Program-made: the position numbers and the translations under genes
DNA from: Winogradskyella sp.
Lineage (GTDB): Bacteria > Bacteroidota > Bacteroidia > Flavobacteriales > Flavobacteriaceae
Direction of reading: 5' to 3'
Assembly (NCBI GenBank): GCA_028383925.1
Contig: JAOEWO010000008.1
Span: forward strand, 26,674-90,673
Length of the DNA stretch: 64,000 bases
Notes under the pieces: model-generated
What the model saw: only the letters and a program-made list of their open reading frames with translations
Databases searched by the model: none
Told to the model about the DNA's origin: nothing
In this document: positions 30,730 to 40,017 of the stretch, piece after piece
Position numbering within the stretch: the stretch's first letter is position 1
Layout: each line of letters begins with the position of its first letter

Positions 30730-31665
30730 TTAATTAAAAATTAAATCGGCTGCATTTTGTGAGGCAATCTCATAATTATGATCTGCGCCATCGTTAATAT
30801 GTAATTGCCACTGTAAATCTAAATTATTACTTATTGCTAATGTGTTTGCCTTATTATAAAAATAGTTAGCGCGTTCTAATCTATGTAAACCTTGTGCATC
30901 TGCAAATTGATTATGCCTAAGCCCAGATGCAGATGGGTTATTATCTAAACTCCCTATTTGAATTATTAATTGTTTTGAAAACAAATTACTTAAACTTACA
31001 ATTTCTAAAGGTGATTGCACAAATCCATATGGAAAAACAACCTCTAAATCTGAGGCTGTATACCAGCCTGAAGCTGAAGCAACCACTTTTTGATAACGTG
31101 CAGTTGGTTTATACATTAAAAACCGATGTGCAAATTGACCACCAGCAGAATGCCCAAAAACATGATAATTTGAAACGGTATTATTCAAATTAAGTTTAAC
31201 AAAATCAAACAAAGGATCTATAACAGAAAAGGTCCACTCGGCTTCAGGATTTAAAGTTGATGACGACGGATTATCACCATCTATAAAAACATTACCTAAG
31301 TTGTAAGCATCACCACCAAGAAAATTAGCGACAGAAAACTCGGGAGCTATAACTATAAAATTATACTGATTTGCTTTTAATATCATGGCGTCTCTATAAT
31401 CCTTAGCATTTCTGCCGTTACCATGAAATACAAACAAAATTTCTGTATTAGAATTTGTATTTGAAGGGATATGATAATATACTCTTAAAACTTTACCATT
31501 AAAAGGAGTATAGTCAGAATATTCAAAAAAACCGCTTCCCGTTGTCGTTTCTGTAAAAAGCAAGTCTGCATTAGATACTGACGTTGAATCATCTGAACAA
31601 GAATTAATTACGAGTATAAAACCAACAAGTAAAATTTGCCCTAATACAGAAAGACTATTTTTCAT
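30730..31665 (-). CDS. secreted lipoprotein alpha/beta hydrolase (PHB depolymerase-like)
   Basis: lipobox 'VINSC'; nucleophile elbow 'FGHSAGGQ'; late 'GADHN' His; paralog of C-terminal half of 42795..44537. Confidence 0.75.
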   Translation of the reverse strand: MKNSLSVLGQILLVGFILVINSCSDDSTSVSNADLLFTETTTGSGFFEYSDYTPFNGKVLRVYYHIPSNTNSNTEILFVFHGNGRNAKDYRDAMILKANQYNFIVIAPEFSVANFLGGDAYNLGNVFIDGDNPSSSTLNPEAEWTFSVIDPLFDFVKLNLNNTVSNYHVFGHSAGGQFAHRFLMYKPTARYQKVVASASGWYTASDLEVVFPYGFVQSPLEIVSLSNLFSKQLIIQIGSLDNNPSASGLRHNQFADAQGLHRLERANYFYNKANTLAISNNLDLQWQLHINDGADHNYEIASQNAADLIFN

Positions 31666-31698
31666 AATGTAAATTACGTTTAGATTTTAGTATATTTA

Positions 31699-31731
31699 TA
31701 AGACCAATTATTAAAATCAATGAATACCAAT
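31699..31731 (-). promoter_or_regulatory. direct-repeat site ATTGGTATTC/ATTGGTCTTA, 23-bp period (candidate MocR operator)
   Basis: reverse complement of TAAGACCAAT (31699) and GAATACCAAT (31722). Confidence 0.6.
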
Positions 31732-33210
31732 TACAAATTTGTAGTAAATAGAATAAAAGAAGCATATATTAAGCAAGAAAAGTTTGAGCCTACAAATAAA
31801 TACATCATTCTTTACCGCGCTATTAAAGATTGTATTACAAATATAGAAATTCCAAATAACTGGCTATTACCTTCAACTAGGGTGTTAGCGGAAGAATTAA
31901 AACTCTCGAGAACCACTGTTAATAAAGCTTATGAATTATTACAATTAGAAAAACTTATTTCTTCTAAAGCCGGCTCTGGTAATCGTATTAGTCATGAAGC
32001 CCTAGTAAAAACCGATAACAAGAAAACAGTAAAAACTACTAAAAACTTATATCCTACAATCTCTGAAAAAGGACTATCCTATTCAAAAAATATTTCGCTT
32101 TTAAACAGAATGCCAAACAACAATTTAGCCTTTAGACCAGGCTTACCACCTATAGATGCATTTCCTGTAAATCAATGGAAAAAATTACTTAATGCATATT
32201 GGCGGCATATTAAATCTTCTAATTTATCGTACTCTAACTCTACCGGATTATTAGAATTAAAAAAAAGTATTAGTGACTATTTAAACATTAGCAGAAATAT
32301 TAAATGCAATCACCAACAAATTGTAATTGTTTCTGGCTCATTACAATCGCTCTATCTTATAACTAATGCGCTAATAGACAAAGGAGATACTGTGGTGTTA
32401 GAAAACCCAGTATTTCCTAACGTGTACTCTGTTTTTAAGAGCTCTCAAGCCAACTTAATCCCTATCGCTATAGACGAAGAAGGTATAGATTTAAAACAAA
32501 TTAAAGTCTTAAAAACAAAGGCTAAGCTTATTCACTTAACACCGTCTAACCAATATCCATTAGGTATTAAAATGAGTTTAAAAAGACGTCAAGCTATTTT
32601 AAAATGGGCCTCTAAAACAAAAACATTGATTATTGAAAATGACTATGAAAATGAAATTGCAAACCACTTAGAAAATATACCATCTGTTTTTAGCTTAGAT
32701 AAAGAAGACCGAACAATATATATTGGTACTTTTAATAGGTTATTAAATCCTTCTATACGATTAGGTTATATGATTGTGCCCAAGTATTTAATTAGCACAA
32801 TTGAAGCTTTACAAGAACATTCGCACAGGTTTGTTTCACCCTCAATACAAGTTGTGATGACACAATTTATTGAAAAAAACTATCTATATAAGCACATTAA
32901 AAATACTATTGAAGTTGCAAAAGAAAGGCTCGACTTATTTGCTAAAGAATTTAATTTAATAAGCACTAAAATGCATGTTAATGTAGAGGCTTGTTCTAGT
33001 TTTCATGTCATTGCTCACTTTAACTCACCAACTAATATAGACGAAGAAGCACAGATTATATATAAGTTAAATCAACAAAATATCACAGTCCATTCGTTAA
33101 GTAAATGTTATGTTGGTGTAGCACAAAAAACAGGTTTAATATTTGGTTATTCTTCTGTAAGACCGTCTATAATAAAACAAAAAATAAAAAAAATGATAGG
33201 CATAATTTGA
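31720..33210 (+). CDS. MocR/GabR-type regulator (GntR wHTH + aminotransferase-like domain)
   Basis: 'LLPSTRVLAEELKLSRTTVNKAYELLQLEKLI' HTH; 'LTPSNQYPLGIKMSLKRRQAIL', 'IENDYENE', 'YIGTFNRLLNPSIRLGYM'. Confidence 0.9.
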   Translation: MNTNYKFVVNRIKEAYIKQEKFEPTNKYIILYRAIKDCITNIEIPNNWLLPSTRVLAEELKLSRTTVNKAYELLQLEKLISSKAGSGNRISHEALVKTDNKKTVKTTKNLYPTISEKGLSYSKNISLLNRMPNNNLAFRPGLPPIDAFPVNQWKKLLNAYWRHIKSSNLSYSNSTGLLELKKSISDYLNISRNIKCNHQQIVIVSGSLQSLYLITNALIDKGDTVVLENPVFPNVYSVFKSSQANLIPIAIDEEGIDLKQIKVLKTKAKLIHLTPSNQYPLGIKMSLKRRQAILKWASKTKTLIIENDYENEIANHLENIPSVFSLDKEDRTIYIGTFNRLLNPSIRLGYMIVPKYLISTIEALQEHSHRFVSPSIQVVMTQFIEKNYLYKHIKNTIEVAKERLDLFAKEFNLISTKMHVNVEACSSFHVIAHFNSPTNIDEEAQIIYKLNQQNITVHSLSKCYVGVAQKTGLIFGYSSVRPSIIKQKIKKMIGII

Positions 33211-33220
33211 GTTTATTACA

Positions 33221-33253
33221 ATTGGTGTTAATAATTAATTAATATTGGTATTG
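33221..33253 (+). promoter_or_regulatory. direct-repeat site ATTGGTGTTA/ATTGGTATTG, 23-bp period
   Basis: sequence reading; 22 bp (end to start coordinate) before TAACTTTG at 33275. Confidence 0.65.
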
Positions 33254-33274
33254 CCATTTTTAAGTAATAAAAGT

Positions 33275-33282
33275 TAACTTTG
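33275..33282 (+). promoter_or_regulatory. -7 element TAACTTTG
   Basis: matches TAnnTTTG. Confidence 0.55.
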
Positions 33283-33308
33283 TTTCAAGAATTAATTAAA
33301 CCAATATT

Positions 33309-34979
33309 ATGAAAAAACTTTACATTTTATTTTTACTATGCTCATTTATAGGCTTTTCTCAAAGTCCTGGTGATATAGTTATTACAGAAATTATGAATAA
33401 CCCAGACCCCGTTAGTGATACTACTGGTGAATGGTTTGAAATCTTTAATACCACGGGTGCATCAATCGATATTAACGGTTGGACTCTTATGGATGATGGT
33501 AGTGACACTCACGTTATAGATAATACTAACGGAACAACAGTAGTACCTGCTGGTGGCTATTTAGTTTTAGGAAGAACTACAAATACTATAACTAATGGTG
33601 GTGCAGCTGTAGATTATGCTTATGGCGAATCTGGTGGACATACTTTAGCAAACGGTGCAGACGAAATTGTACTTTTAACAACAGGCGCTGTAGAAATTGC
33701 TAGAGTTAATTACGATGGAGGTCCAAATTTTCCGGATTTAACAGGAGCAAGTATGCAAGTAGATACTGCCTTTTTAAATGAAACTGATAATGATAATGGT
33801 GCAAATTGGTGTGCATCTACATCTGCTTATGGTGACGGAACTGGTGCTTTAGGAACACCTGGTGCAGCAAACAACGCTTGTGCACCTGTTTGCGAAGCAG
33901 GCTTAGCTTCTAGTGATGCAACATGTGACTCAACTAACCCTGGAGCTACAGATGATACTTATACTGCTACCTTAGCCTATTTTGGTGCTGCTACAGGAGA
34001 AGCTTTTGTTGTTACAGCAACCGAAGGAACAGTTGATTTATCTGGTGGTAATGACCCAACAACAGATGCCTCTGGTATTATAACTGTAACTGGCATTACA
34101 GAAGGAACAGATATAACTATTACAGTAGATAATACTGCAGATGGTGGATTATGTACATTAACGAGAGATATTTCTAGCCCTGTTTGTGTACCAACAGGTA
34201 GTGTAGATTTAGAATTACAAGGTATTATTGATTTTACAGTACCTACAGCTGGTAATGATGGTAAAGCAATACATGTTGTTGCGACTGCTGACATTGCAGA
34301 TCTAAGTGTTTACGGTATAGGTACTGCTGGTAATGGTGATGGTTCTGATGGCGAAGAATATAATTTTGATGCGATAGCTGTTAGTGCTGGAGATCATATT
34401 TTAGTTGCAAGAACTTTAACTGCTATGGAAGCTTATTTTACGACAGCAGGTTATAACTTATTTGATTTTGTGCTTTTAGCAAATACAAATATTAACATGA
34501 ATGGTGATGATGCTATAGAATTATTTAAAAATGGTACTGTAGTTGAAACATTTGGAGATATTAATGTTGATGGCACAGGTGAAACTTGGGAATACACAGA
34601 TTCTTGGGCTTACAAAACTACATTAGGTGCTGTTTGGCCAGCAGGTTGGTCTTACGGAACTGTTGATTGTACAGATGGTACTACGACTACTTTTGATAGT
34701 ACGTGTGTTTACCCTTTCTTATCATCTTTATCTAACAGTGATATTACGGTTTCTGAGCTATCAATTTACCCTAACCCTACAAATAGTGGTATTGTAAATA
34801 TTAAAACTCAAATTGCTGGTGTTAAATCAATAACACTATTTGATATTACAGGTAGAAATGTACTTTCAACTGAATTAAACGCAGATGTTTTAGACGTAAG
34901 TGCAATTGGTACTGGTATGTATTTACTTAAAGTTAATATTAACGGACGTTCTTCTATAACTAAGTTAATTATTAAATAA
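33309..34979 (+). CDS. secreted lamin-tail-domain protein with T9SS C-terminal sorting domain
   Basis: 'DIVITEIMNNPD...GEWFEIFNTTGASIDINGWTL'; C-term 'ISIYPNPTNSGIVNI...GMYLLKVNINGRSSITKLIIK'-type tail. Confidence 0.85.
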   Translation: MKKLYILFLLCSFIGFSQSPGDIVITEIMNNPDPVSDTTGEWFEIFNTTGASIDINGWTLMDDGSDTHVIDNTNGTTVVPAGGYLVLGRTTNTITNGGAAVDYAYGESGGHTLANGADEIVLLTTGAVEIARVNYDGGPNFPDLTGASMQVDTAFLNETDNDNGANWCASTSAYGDGTGALGTPGAANNACAPVCEAGLASSDATCDSTNPGATDDTYTATLAYFGAATGEAFVVTATEGTVDLSGGNDPTTDASGIITVTGITEGTDITITVDNTADGGLCTLTRDISSPVCVPTGSVDLELQGIIDFTVPTAGNDGKAIHVVATADIADLSVYGIGTAGNGDGSDGEEYNFDAIAVSAGDHILVARTLTAMEAYFTTAGYNLFDFVLLANTNINMNGDDAIELFKNGTVVETFGDINVDGTGETWEYTDSWAYKTTLGAVWPAGWSYGTVDCTDGTTTTFDSTCVYPFLSSLSNSDITVSELSIYPNPTNSGIVNIKTQIAGVKSITLFDITGRNVLSTELNADVLDVSAIGTGMYLLKVNINGRSSITKLIIK

Positions 34980-35004
34980 GTTAGTATATCTTAAAAATAT
35001 TGTA

Positions 35005-35040
35005 AAGGCGCTTCTATGAATTTAGAAGCGTCTTTTTTTT
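35005..35040 (+). terminator. intrinsic terminator
   Basis: gcgcttct-N8-agaagcgtc + 8 T. Confidence 0.75.
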
Positions 35041-35057
35041 ATTTAATTTTTCGTATA

Positions 35058-35090
35058 ATTGGTATTCTTTTATTTTACACACTGGTATTA
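35058..35090 (+). promoter_or_regulatory. direct-repeat site ATTGGTATTC/ACTGGTATTA, 23-bp period
   Basis: sequence reading; 22 bp (end to start coordinate) before TAAATTTG at 35112. Confidence 0.65.
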
Positions 35091-35111
35091 AATCAATACT
35101 ATTCAAAAGCC

Positions 35112-35119
35112 TAAATTTG
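35112..35119 (+). promoter_or_regulatory. -7 element TAAATTTG
   Basis: matches TAnnTTTG. Confidence 0.5.
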
Positions 35120-35151
35120 GGAAAATCATTGGTACATAAATTAAAAACATA

Positions 35152-36156
35152 ATGAACTTACAATTCGCATTAAAACAAACGTTAACTAGTTTAGGTATTG
35201 CTCTAGTTATTTTTTCGTGTACAACAGACGATATTGCACCAAGTGTTTCACTAACTAGTGACAGTTCTAATTTAAGTGAAGCTAATGGTATTTTAACATT
35301 AACAGTGTCGCTAAATGCGGCAGCGACTGAACAATTATTAATACCCTTCATTATTTCTGGTACAGCAACAGCTAATAACGATTTCACTTTAAGTGCTAAT
35401 GCAATAACTATTAACCCAGGTAACAACTCTGGCAATATAACAATTACAGCGCTTCAAGATACTGATGTAGAAGGTGAAGAAACCATACTCATAAGTTTAG
35501 GCTCTGTAAATAATGCCTTAGTATTATCTAATACACAACTTACTATTGCCTTACAAGATGATGATTCAGATTCTGATGGTGATGGTGTTTTAGACGCAAA
35601 TGATGACTGCCCAAATGATGTTGGTGACCCCTCTAACAATGGCTGTCCGTTTTTAGGATTTTTAATTAATGAAGTCAATTATGATCCTGAAGCTGGTTTA
35701 GCAGGTGATGCAAACGGAGATGGCACGAGAGATGCTAACGAAGATGAATTTATAGAATTTTATAACTCAGGTCCAGAATTAGATTTAAGTGGTTATACCA
35801 TATCTGATGCTTCGGCAGTAAGACATACGTTTCCTGCAGGTACAATTATCCCTGTTAATGGAGTTTTAGTAGTGTTTGGAGGAGGTACACCTACTGGAGA
35901 TTTTGGTGGAGCACTTGTACAAACCGCATCAGAAGGTCAAATTAATATGAGTAATGGCGGTGATTTAGTAACATTAAGAGACGCGTCAGGTGCAGAAGTA
36001 CTTACGTTTGATATTAATCCTTTATCTGGTAATCCTAACGAATCTTACACAAGAAGTCCAGATTTAACAGGCAATTTTGTACAACACGCAAGCGTAGATG
36101 CAGCCAATGGTGCATTATTTTCACCTGGCACACGTTTAGATGGTTCATCACTATAA
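35152..36156 (+). CDS. secreted lipoprotein with Calx-beta-like and lamin-tail domains
   Basis: 'LVIFSCTTDD' lipobox; 'GTATANNDFTLSANAITINPGNNSGNITITALQDTDVEGEETILISL'; 'LGFLINEVNYDPEAG...DEFIEFYNSG'. Confidence 0.8.
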   Translation: MNLQFALKQTLTSLGIALVIFSCTTDDIAPSVSLTSDSSNLSEANGILTLTVSLNAAATEQLLIPFIISGTATANNDFTLSANAITINPGNNSGNITITALQDTDVEGEETILISLGSVNNALVLSNTQLTIALQDDDSDSDGDGVLDANDDCPNDVGDPSNNGCPFLGFLINEVNYDPEAGLAGDANGDGTRDANEDEFIEFYNSGPELDLSGYTISDASAVRHTFPAGTIIPVNGVLVVFGGGTPTGDFGGALVQTASEGQINMSNGGDLVTLRDASGAEVLTFDINPLSGNPNESYTRSPDLTGNFVQHASVDAANGALFSPGTRLDGSSL

Positions 36157-36175
36157 ATAATATCTTGACTAATTA

Positions 36176-37543
36176 ATGAGTTACTTAGGTACTATATTGT
36201 CTTTAATTTTTGTGGTGATAACCGCAAGGCTTCTATTGAAGAAATATAATCCGCATGCCGTGCTATTAGTATCTGGCCTGTTAATGCTTATTACAGCTCA
36301 ATTATTAAATTATAATTTACCAACTTTAAAAACACCAACAGGTTTTTCTTGTTTTGATTTATTTAGATATATAAAAGAATCGTTTAGTAAAACCAACGCA
36401 GGTGTCGGTTTAATGATTATGTCTATAGGCGGTTTTGTAGCTTATATTGATAAAATAGGCGCATCAGATGCTTTAGTTCAGGTGACCATGAAACCTTTAA
36501 AGTTATTTAAAAAAAGACCTTACATCGCAGCATCAATGGTTATTCCAATTGGGCAAATATTGTTTACTGCCATACCTTCTGCTGCAGGTTTAGGACTATT
36601 GCTTATGGCATCTTTATTTCCAATTTTAGTTAATCTTGGAGTCAGCAGACTTTCTGCAGTTTCGGTAATTACGGCAGCCACTGCTTTTGGTATTGGTCCG
36701 GCATCAGCGATTACAGCAAGCGCAACGAGTATTGCTCAATTAGACACGATATTGTTTTTTCTAGATTACCAAATACCTTTAGTTTGGCCTTTAAGTATTT
36801 CAATGATGGTTACTTATTATTTTGTGAATCGTTATTACGATAATAAAAATAGCCATGAAGGTGAATTAGAAAATGTTGAAGAAAAAGCTACAAAACTAAA
36901 GGCTCCATTGGCATACGCTATCATTCCTATATTACCAATAATCTTGTTAATCATATTTTCTAAAATATTTAGTTTGTTCTCCCAACCGATAGTGCTCGAT
37001 ACTACAACTGCGATGTTTATTAGTCTATTTGTAGCACTTATTTGTGAGTTAATTAGAACACGTAGTATTAAAACTGTTTTTAATTCTCTACAAACCTTTT
37101 GGAATGGTATGGGAAATATTTTTAAAACAGTTGTAACTCTAATTATAACCGCAGATATTTTCGCAAAAGGGTTAATTAGCCTAGGTTTTATTGACGGCTT
37201 ATTAGACCTCGCTCAAAATTTAGGTTTTGGAGGAGTTGGTGTTGGTATTGTAATGACAATAATGATTTTTTTAGCATCAATGCTTATGGGAAGTGGTAAT
37301 GCTGCCTTCTTTGCTTTTGGTCCTTTAGTGCCAAAAATTGCGAGTAAATTAGGTATAGAAAGTTCGTCTATGATTTTACCAATGCAACTTTCAGCATCAA
37401 TGGGTAGAACTGTGTCACCTGTTGCAGGCGTTATAATTGCTACTGCCGAAATTGCAAAAGTATCTACAATCGCCATTGTAAAACGAAATATAATCCCTTT
37501 AGTAGTTGCGCTGGCAATAATGCTATTTTACCATTATATATAA
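36176..37543 (+). CDS. DcuC-family C4-dicarboxylate/anion transporter
   Basis: 'GVGLMIMSIGGFVAYIDKIGASDALVQV', 'IPSAAGLGLLLMASLFPILVNLGVS'. Confidence 0.85.
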   Translation: MSYLGTILSLIFVVITARLLLKKYNPHAVLLVSGLLMLITAQLLNYNLPTLKTPTGFSCFDLFRYIKESFSKTNAGVGLMIMSIGGFVAYIDKIGASDALVQVTMKPLKLFKKRPYIAASMVIPIGQILFTAIPSAAGLGLLLMASLFPILVNLGVSRLSAVSVITAATAFGIGPASAITASATSIAQLDTILFFLDYQIPLVWPLSISMMVTYYFVNRYYDNKNSHEGELENVEEKATKLKAPLAYAIIPILPIILLIIFSKIFSLFSQPIVLDTTTAMFISLFVALICELIRTRSIKTVFNSLQTFWNGMGNIFKTVVTLIITADIFAKGLISLGFIDGLLDLAQNLGFGGVGVGIVMTIMIFLASMLMGSGNAAFFAFGPLVPKIASKLGIESSSMILPMQLSASMGRTVSPVAGVIIATAEIAKVSTIAIVKRNIIPLVVALAIMLFYHYI

Positions 37544-37547
37544 AAAC

Positions 37548-38690
37548 ATGCTTAAACTTATAAAAAACACAGAATTATACGCACCTCAACATTTAGGCAA
37601 AAAGGATATACTCCTTGCTGGCGAAAAAATAGTTGCCATTGCAGATAATTTAGATCAATTTAAAACTGATGCTGAGGTTTGGGATGCTAAAGGTAAAATA
37701 ACAACGCCAGGTCTAATAGATCAGCATATACATGTTATTGGTGCTGGTGGTAAAGATGGTTTTTCATCTATGACACCAGAAATTAACCTTAGCCAACTAA
37801 TAGCGTGTGGTACAACCACAGTTTCAAGTTTATTTGGCACAGATGGGAAAGCGCGTAGTTTAAGAACGCTTTATAGTAAAGTAAAAGCTTTAGAACAAGA
37901 AGGTATTTCGGCCTATATGCTTTGTGGGTATTACGGCGTAGATTCTCTTACAATTACAGAAAGTATTCAATCCGATATGATTTTTATTGATAAAATTCTC
38001 GGTTGTAAAATCGCCATTAGTGATGTACGCTCATCGTACCCAACTGCCGTAGAATTACTCAGAAAATTAAGAGATGTTAAGGTCGGAGGCATGATTGGCA
38101 ACAAAAAAGGTATTCTACATGTACACCTTGGTAATTTAGACACTAAAATGGATGTGTTGTTCGAACTTGTAAATAACTATCAATTTCCAATAGAACATAT
38201 TTCACCAACACATGTTGGCAGAACTAAAGCACTTTTCGATCAGGCTATTGAATTCGCAAAACTTGGAGGCATTATTGATATAACAACAGGAGCATCTCAA
38301 TATACGTCACCATACAAATCTGTTTTATATGCTTTAGAACAAGGTGTTAATATGGATTACATGACGTTTAGTTCTGATGGACATGCCGGTCTCACAAAAT
38401 TTGATGACCATAAAAACCCAATTGGCGTGAGAGTTGCACCATTTGATAAAAATTTAGAAGAAGTTGTTTTGTTAATTAAAGAAGGAAACGTCGCTATTGA
38501 AGAGGCTTTTAAGTTAATAACCACAAATCCGGCAAGAAATTTAGGTTTAAAGCATAAAGGACAAATAGAAGTTGGCTTTGATGCTGATTTATGTTTTTTT
38601 ACAGAAGGTCTAAAATTAACAGAAGTATTTGCAAGAGGACAACAAATGATGGTTAACGGAAACGTAATTGTAAAAGGAAATTTTGAATAA
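37548..38690 (+). CDS. iadA: isoaspartyl dipeptidase
   Basis: 'TPGLIDQHIHVIGAGGKDG', 'KIAISDVRSS' (carboxylated-Lys block), 'HISPTHVGRTKALFDQAIEFA', 'TFSSDGHAG'; close match to remembered E. coli IadA. Confidence 0.93.
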   Translation: MLKLIKNTELYAPQHLGKKDILLAGEKIVAIADNLDQFKTDAEVWDAKGKITTPGLIDQHIHVIGAGGKDGFSSMTPEINLSQLIACGTTTVSSLFGTDGKARSLRTLYSKVKALEQEGISAYMLCGYYGVDSLTITESIQSDMIFIDKILGCKIAISDVRSSYPTAVELLRKLRDVKVGGMIGNKKGILHVHLGNLDTKMDVLFELVNNYQFPIEHISPTHVGRTKALFDQAIEFAKLGGIIDITTGASQYTSPYKSVLYALEQGVNMDYMTFSSDGHAGLTKFDDHKNPIGVRVAPFDKNLEEVVLLIKEGNVAIEEAFKLITTNPARNLGLKHKGQIEVGFDADLCFFTEGLKLTEVFARGQQMMVNGNVIVKGNFE

Positions 38691-40017
38691 TAGTATTAAT
38701 TATAAAAGTATGAAGGTTTTTAAAATTACTAGTCTTTGTGTATTTGTGTTGTTTAGCATCCTTGCTAAAGCACAAGACGTAAAGTTAGATACCTATAAAT
38801 TTGGTGAAGGACTAAATTTTAGCACTAATAACGGCTACAAACTGAAGCTAACAGGTTACCTACAACCTTATATGGATACTAAAACATATACAGATGTAGA
38901 TGACAATAGCACTCAAAATCGTTTTAGAATGCGACGAATTAGACTTCGTTTAGAAGGAAACCTTAAAGATGAACGGTTTAAATATAGGTTCGCATTTGAT
39001 TTAAGTGGAACCTCTGAAGCTGGAGATTCTAACACCAACGATTATCTATTAGACGCATACGTATCTTATAATATCACTAGCCGTATTAAAGCTACTTTTG
39101 GTCAGCGTTCTACATTCACAGATAACCGTGAATTATTTATGGCATCAAACACACTTCAACTTGTGGAGCGTAGCAGAGTAACGTCTGCCTTCGCAGCTAT
39201 TAGAGAATTTGGTTTATTCCTTCAAGGAAGTTTTAAGACTGGCAAAGGCTCTTACGTAAAACCTTATTTTGTACTGACCAATGGTGATGGCCTAAATGCT
39301 ATAGGACGCGATAGAGGTGGTCTAAAAATTGGTGGACGACTAGATTATTTACCTTTTGGACTTTTTACAAATTTCGGACAGTTTAGACAAGCAGATGTTG
39401 TAAGAGAACGTGCACCAAAATTAGTAATAGGTGCTAACTTTAGTCATAATAATGGTATGAGTAGCCGTCGTGGTCGCGATAGTGGCTCTATTATCTATCT
39501 CGATGAAAACGATGAAGAATCGCTTCCAAATTATACAAAATATGGTGTAGATTTTCTTTTTAAATACCAAGGATTTTCAGCACTTGGAGAATATGTAAAA
39601 ACAACAGCTACAGTGCCAGATGATATTACACAACGTGTTAGAAATGATGGCACAACATCTATGAATTTTGATGTTAATGGTATACAAGATGTAGAAAATT
39701 ATGTAAGAGGCCGAATAATGCTAGGTGATGCCTATAACATACAAGCAGGTTATTTATCTAAAAGTGGAATATCATTAGATGCGCGTTATACACGCCTTAA
39801 TACAGACGAAAATTCATTTTTAAATAATGCCACGTTCTATAACAGACCAAATTATTACACCATAGGTATTAGCAAGTATTTATCGCGTAGCTATGGAGCC
39901 AAAATTCAGGCAGATTGGACGTACATTGATGGTAGCGAAGGTATCAATAACAATGAAGGTATTGCAATTCCAGGAAACGAACACTTAGCTAGAATCATGC
40001 TAACATTTGCTTTTTAA
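38683..40017 (+). CDS. OprO/OprP-like porin
   Basis: 'YLQPYMDTKTY...RFRMRRIRLRLEGNLKDERFKYRFAFDLSG', beta-barrel C-term ending in F. Confidence 0.85.
   Translation: MNNSINYKSMKVFKITSLCVFVLFSILAKAQDVKLDTYKFGEGLNFSTNNGYKLKLTGYLQPYMDTKTYTDVDDNSTQNRFRMRRIRLRLEGNLKDERFKYRFAFDLSGTSEAGDSNTNDYLLDAYVSYNITSRIKATFGQRSTFTDNRELFMASNTLQLVERSRVTSAFAAIREFGLFLQGSFKTGKGSYVKPYFVLTNGDGLNAIGRDRGGLKIGGRLDYLPFGLFTNFGQFRQADVVRERAPKLVIGANFSHNNGMSSRRGRDSGSIIYLDENDEESLPNYTKYGVDFLFKYQGFSALGEYVKTTATVPDDITQRVRNDGTTSMNFDVNGIQDVENYVRGRIMLGDAYNIQAGYLSKSGISLDARYTRLNTDENSFLNNATFYNRPNYYTIGISKYLSRSYGAKIQADWTYIDGSEGINNNEGIAIPGNEHLARIMLTFAF

Noticed and set aside
37548-38690. Cyanophycin degradation as the sole explanation
   Set aside because: No cyanophycinase (S51 peptidase) ORF is visible in the window, so cyanophycin is only one of several possible substrates.
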